Part shown: piece after piece, positions 59,161 through 64,000 of the stretch
Layout of the letters: every line of letters starts with the position of its first letter
Position numbering within the stretch: position 1 is the first letter of the stretch
Program-made: the position numbers and the translations under genes
NCBI RefSeq assembly: GCF_014898055.3
Contig: NW_023600993.1
Coordinates: forward strand, 15,032,850 to 15,096,849
Length of the DNA stretch: 64,000 bases
Direction of reading: 5' to 3'
Origin: Talpa occidentalis
Taxonomy: Eukaryota; Chordata; Mammalia; Eulipotyphla; Talpidae
Notes under the pieces: generated by a model
Seen by the model: only the letters and a program-made list of their open reading frames with translations
Databases searched by the model: none
Told to the model about the DNA's origin: nothing

Positions 59161-61439
59161 TTTAAAAAATAAAATATTTATCAAAGAATATAATCAAGGC
59201 AGTGTACTTTATTCTTTTGCTTTCCTCCTGGGTTTTCTCCCATCTAGCGATAATGGGAGTAGTTATAACAACAGAGGCCACTCCAGTTCACAAACTGATT
59301 TGATTTAACCCTGTTTATAACAAATCAGCAAAAGAAACAACATATCTGAAATATTCCTAAAATTTCCCAGCTAACATGTTCCATTCAAGCAAAGAGCATT
59401 TCTCTTGAACTCATCATTGTGCATCTCACAGAATACTCCTAAACAACTTCCTTTAATTCAATAGTCAGTTACATCATTGCTTTTTCAGCCTCTTATTAGA
59501 GCTATTTGCTTTGATTTTTCTCTATATAACAGCATTAAAATGAGGAGAGGCCAGAATAACAAAGAGCGAAACCTATACCTTTCAGCCCTCATTAACTCTC
59601 TACTTCATTAGGCTGAACCCTATGGCTACCTTTAGTTCATCTGATCATCATACATGGCATGTGGCCACAGAATTATAAACTCACAGTAATCTTACCCTTA
59701 TCATCCTTGTTTCTCCAAAAGTCTGCCAAGAATTCATTGATTTAACATACCCCATTTTAATGCCAAATATAATACATTTTTCTCCTCTTAGTTCATTTCT
59801 AACTCTACCCAATAGAAGGGACTCGAGGGAATGAAAGAGAAACATCTAACCCAATTCAGGAAGATTTCCAAAACAGGTAATAAAAAAAGATGAATGTGAC
59901 AGGATGGATAGAAATTAGCTAGTCAGGGAGGAAGTGGAAGGGGATCAAGGCAAAGAGACAGCAATAGGGACAAAACCCAAAATAGTGGGACAGGATGATT
60001 CCTTCAGGAAAGCATAAGTTTAGCAGAAACTGAGCATCTTAGAAAGGTGTGAGAAGGTCAAAAGAAGAAGACATAAACCAATCCAGAAACCACCTGATGA
60101 AGAGAACTTGAAGCCACTTATTTCTATTAATCACCACAAAGTCAATGATTATACTTTTTGTCCACTGCTGCAACTCCTAGAAAAGTGTGGCATATTGTAA
60201 GAACTATATTTGATAAATGTGTGGCTGGATGGATGAATGGATGGACAGATGGATGTATATATGGCAGTCTTATCTGCAGCACTCACAGTATTTTAGTCCT
60301 AACAAGGGAGCTATTAATTAAAGGAAGAAACAATCAGTGATAACAGATATTCAGAAAAAATAAGTCACTCTAAATGCTTAAAATGTTTCTTATGCTTAGT
60401 CATAGCTCCTGATTCAATGAATGGGCAAGGGAAGGAGTCACACCATGTGTGTTTTGAAAATGTTTAACAGAACATTCTGCTGGATGACCAAAGATAAGAC
60501 AATTTTGTCAAATATTCAAGGTCAGCTAAAGGCAGAGGGTAGAGATAAGAACTCTTCCCTTCTTCCATCAGGAGCCACAAAATCATCACTGCAAGAGAGA
60601 AAGTGTGCAGGAGTGAGGATAGAAGGTGCCACAAATGATTGAAAATTTCTCTTCATTCAGGGAAACAACATGTTTATCTCTCCAAGCACTTTGCTTGAAT
60701 CCTGTGAAATATATCCCAAGACATGGGACCAAGTATTGGATTTTGTGTATAAACCTAAAAGCTGAACATCAGCTTGATTTATTACATCTGCTCATGCGCA
60801 GTCATGAGAAAGACCCCCAAGTCCAAGAAAAAGTTTTTATTCACATTGAGATTATATTACGAATCACCAGCACCTGCATTGCTGACTGTGAGCATTGTTC
60901 TTTCTTTAATTAAATCCCTTGAGTGAAAGAATCTTTCCAATCATACAAATTCTGGAATGCTTTGCAGAAGTAAGCAGATTAAAGAGAAGAAAAACAGGGC
61001 CAGACAATTATTTGTTAAGAGGGTGGGAAGCAGGAACTATCATGTACCTCTTTATAAAAGAACATGAATCAAAGAAGTTCAAAAAAATCCTAATAGTCAT
61101 CGTCATTGTCTTCTTCACAAGCAAAAGATTTTTACAATTGTTTTCAAAGCCTTTGAAGACAGAATCAATGAGCTTCATTGCAGCACAGACACAAGAGTTT
61201 CTCAGACTGTCAAAAAAGGAAGAAGTCAGCAGTCATTAGTATAAAATTGAGTACTTTCTCTTATCAAACTCAGTGTGCGTGCTCTTGTCTTCTAATACTA
61301 CACTTAACTTGTCTACTTTGCTATTATTAACTTAATGGAAGTACACGCAGACTTAAAAATTAGTTTATTTTCATAGAATTAGTTCTCCATTTCTCATAAA
61401 AATTAGGGAATGGGTTGATTGTTCTTGTTATTATTTATA
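59161..61439. other. Unique AT-rich stretch
   Basis: A (GGAT)n-like microsatellite at about 60225-60258. Open frames at 60626-60913 and 60919-61239 show no domain that I recognise. Confidence 0.4.
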
Positions 61440-61560
61440 ATAATTACTTAATATATAATAATTTATATATTATATATATTATAATTATAATATATATAAT
61501 TATAATATATAATTATAATATATATAATATATTATAATAATTTAATGAAATTTAGATTTT
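61440..61560. repeat. AT-only palindromic tract
   Basis: About 110 bp built of TATAAT, ATTATA and TATATA words with several overlapping inverted repeats (for example ATTATAATTATAAT). It could extrude hairpins. Confidence 0.85.
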
Positions 61561-62029
61561 CACATTTATTTTTATGGTGCCATTTAATCAAAGTACTTTA
61601 CTGATTTTAAGACCGTCTTAAACAAAAACTGAATGAGTAATGATTCTATGGTGCCTGTCATATACACATATTTTCTCAGAAGAGCTGTGTCTTGCCGATT
61701 GCCCTAATATACACTTCCATCTACTTCACATCTACTTGCAATGTCAGTGATTAATATCACCACATATAAGGAGAATTTATGCCAGAAAGGGGCAGTAACC
61801 TCTTCAACCCTAAGGAACCCAGCTAAAACAGGTGTGGTAGCGCTGCTACTAAAAATGACATAAACAGATGGTTGGGGGTCAGGGGTGGGAGTGACATACA
61901 CAGGACAAATGGGAGTAAAATGAAATGCACACACTGACTTTGATATGAAAAAATGCTCAATTTAATACTGATGAATACCAAATTATTTCTAACAGCCTGT
62001 GAATAAAGTAATAAATGTGAATATTTATT
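61561..62029. other. Unique spacer
   Basis: Nothing recognisable seen. Confidence 0.4.
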
Positions 62030-63560
62030 ATTTCCACTTCTATCTGTCCTTTAACAAAGTCTTACAGTTTTCAATGCATAGGTCCTTTACTTCTGTTGTT
62101 TTCTTTCAGATATGTCATTCTTTTTGATGCAATTAGAAATGGGAATTTTTTCATTTTCTTTTCTCATAAGAGAATATACATTGCATATAGACATGTAATT
62201 GATTTTTGTGTATTGATTTTGTATCTTGTCACTTTACTGTATTCATTTATTATTTCGAACAGATTGTTGGTAGTCTTTTGGATTTTCTATGTATATTACC
62301 ATGTCCTCTGAATAGTTAGAGCTTCATTTCTTCTTTTCCAATTTGGGCTTTTTTTAATATCTTTTTATTGACTCCTCCAGCTCGACTTCCAATAATATGT
62401 TGAAAGTATTGGTGACAGTGGACATCATTGTTTCTGATCTTAGTGAAAATGCTTTCAGCTTCTATTATGCTTAGGTAAATTCCATTTATTCCCATTTTAT
62501 TGAGATTTTTTATCATAAATGGATGTTGAATCTTGTCATATGCTTTTTTAACATCTATTGAAATGAAAATAAGATTTTTAAATACCCTTTTGTTGATCTG
62601 ATGAATAGAGCTAATTGATCTGTATGTACCAAACCAACCTACAATTTGGGATGAAACCTACTTAATAGTGGTGGATGATTCTCTTAATATGCTGCTCTAT
62701 TAGGTTTGCTAGAATTTGGTATCTATGTTCATCAAAGATATCAATCTGTGGTTATCTTCTTTTGTATTGTTCTTGTTTGGTCCTGGGGATCAGAGTAATG
62801 TTGGCCACGTGGAATAGGTTAAGGAACTTTCCACCCTATTCATTTTTTTTTTTTTTTTTGAAGAGTATGAGTAGGATACTGTATTAAGAGGATAGGTTCT
62901 CTTTGAAAATTCACTGGAGAAGTCATCTAGTCCTGGCCTTTTGTTCTTATTCTTAGGAAGACTTTTTATTACTCTTTCAAGTCTGGTGTGTGTGATTGGA
63001 CTGTTTCAGCTGTCTATTTCATCCTGGCTCAGTCTTGGAAGGTTGCAAATATCTAAGAATTAGTAATTTTCTTCTATGTCATTCAACTTGTTTATATAGA
63101 GACATTCACAGTAGCTTCCTGTGATCCTTTGTATTTCTCCAGAACCTGTTGTTACTTGCTCCTTGATTTCTGATTCTATTTATATGGGTTTTCTCTCTTC
63201 TAATCTTGAGTAAGCTTAGCTGAGGGCTTTTTGATTTTTTTTAAAGAACCAGCTCTTGGTTTCACCGATCTATTTGACTTTTTGTTTTTTTATCATTTAT
63301 TTCTGCTCTATTTTTTTAGTTCCCTCTACTTATTTTAGGGTTCATTTGTTCTTCTTTTTCTAGTAGCTTCAGCTATAGAGTTTGAGAGTTTGAGATTTTT
63401 CTTTTTTTAGGATCTCTATTGCTAGGAACTTCCTTCATAGTACTGCTTTTTGAACATCCCATACAGTCTGGTAGCTTGTCTCTCCATATTTCTTTGACTT
63501 CTTCACTGACCCAGAAATTGTTCAGAAGCACTTTGTTTTTTGTTTTCTTACCTCCCAGAT
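62030..63560 (-). mobile_element. Old L1 ORF2 segment, antisense
   Basis: The minus strand encodes decayed reverse transcriptase: a QIGKEEMKL motif near 62316-62345 corresponds to IGKEEVKL just before FADD in the 39611 copy, and the complement of 63240-63275 reads as the 'TKSWFF' region. Many stops and frame changes. It is much older than the other large copy. A long T run at about 62849-62865 is internal. The left end lies past the catalytic motif and the right end is in the endonuclease-RT linker. Confidence 0.85.
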
Positions 63561-64000
63561 GGTGGTAACGGGAACTTCCCTTGCCTGAGTTAGCCACAGA
63601 ATTCCCAGAGAATGTAGGCAAGGCCTGCCCCATGACTACATTATTTTCCAAAAAAAATCACTTCTGTGAAATTCACCATGCCCCCAGCATGCTTCCTGGG
63701 CCTGTGGATGGCCCCAGTCTGCTCTACCAACTGGTATATCTACATTCCCCATCATGTTCCCCTTTACTTCCTCCCTGCCCTTCCCTGCAGCAAACCACCA
63801 AACTTAGCACAAGTTCCCCTCCTTGAAAAATTTCTGGGACTCTGTCAGGGAACTTCCAGATCTTACTTTGAGCAAATCTTTTTTTATAGTTGTTTTTAGA
63901 GGGGAGAAGTGATCTTAACCTCTCTATGGTGCTGTAATGTCCACAGTCTGTATTTTGATTTAATGGCTTAGATATTACCACTTTGCCCTCACCCATCTAT
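63561..64000. other. Unique sequence to the window end
   Basis: No exon or repeat recognised. A pyrimidine-rich block lies at about 63740-63790. Confidence 0.4.

Overview
This window is non-coding mammalian DNA. It is AT-rich (GC estimated by eye in the high thirties percent), has no multi-exon host gene that I can recognise, and is packed with retrotransposons. The commonest element is an approximately 270-320 bp tRNA-derived SINE. It has a Pol III A box and B box near its 5' end and a 3' end that reads AATAAA repeats, then TCTTT, then an A tail, which are the features of the T+ class of SINEs. I count sixteen full or partial copies. The SINE head is not the camelid, equid or cetacean SINE I know. 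The best guess is a laurasiatherian, possibly a rhinolophoid bat (Rhin-1-like SINE), but the species is an inference.

Layout. 1-15 kb: SINEs, a 33-bp U2 snRNA retrocopy with perfect target-site duplications (TSDs), a cluster of hAT relics (MER5/MER20-like), MIR fragments and old LTR-type relics. 15.2-17.8 kb: a GC-rich minisatellite with a unit of about 45 bp. It carries a nested antisense SINE and runs directly into the 3' half and A tail of another SINE, an SVA-like architecture. 18-39 kb: L1 3' ends, more SINEs (one a 5'-half SINE with its own A tail), MIR/L2 relics and an old LTR-like element. 39.6-43.1 kb: a 5'-truncated L1 of about 3.5 kb with most of ORF2, broken by one nonsense codon and one frameshift. 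43-52 kb: MIR, SINE, L1 and LTR-like relics between stretches of unique sequence. 52.7-54.6 kb: a tandem pair of diverged retroviral-type LTRs, the first interrupted by a SINE. 55.1-55.9 kb: a SINE split by a clean 476-bp solo LTR with a 4-bp TSD. 56-62 kb: mostly unique AT-rich sequence. 62.0-63.6 kb: an old antisense L1 ORF2 segment.

Function. The only protein-coding-like sequence is decayed L1 ORF2. The other long open frames come from SINE copies or from the 45-bp repeat, whose length is a multiple of three. Nothing resembles an operon, a CRISPR array or a host exon. The most unusual items are the minisatellite-SINE composite, the tailless U2 retrocopy, the half-length polyadenylated SINE, a SINE subfamily with a shared odd tail, and the solo LTR inside a SINE. 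Family names of ancient repeats come from memory of consensus sequences and were not checked against a database.
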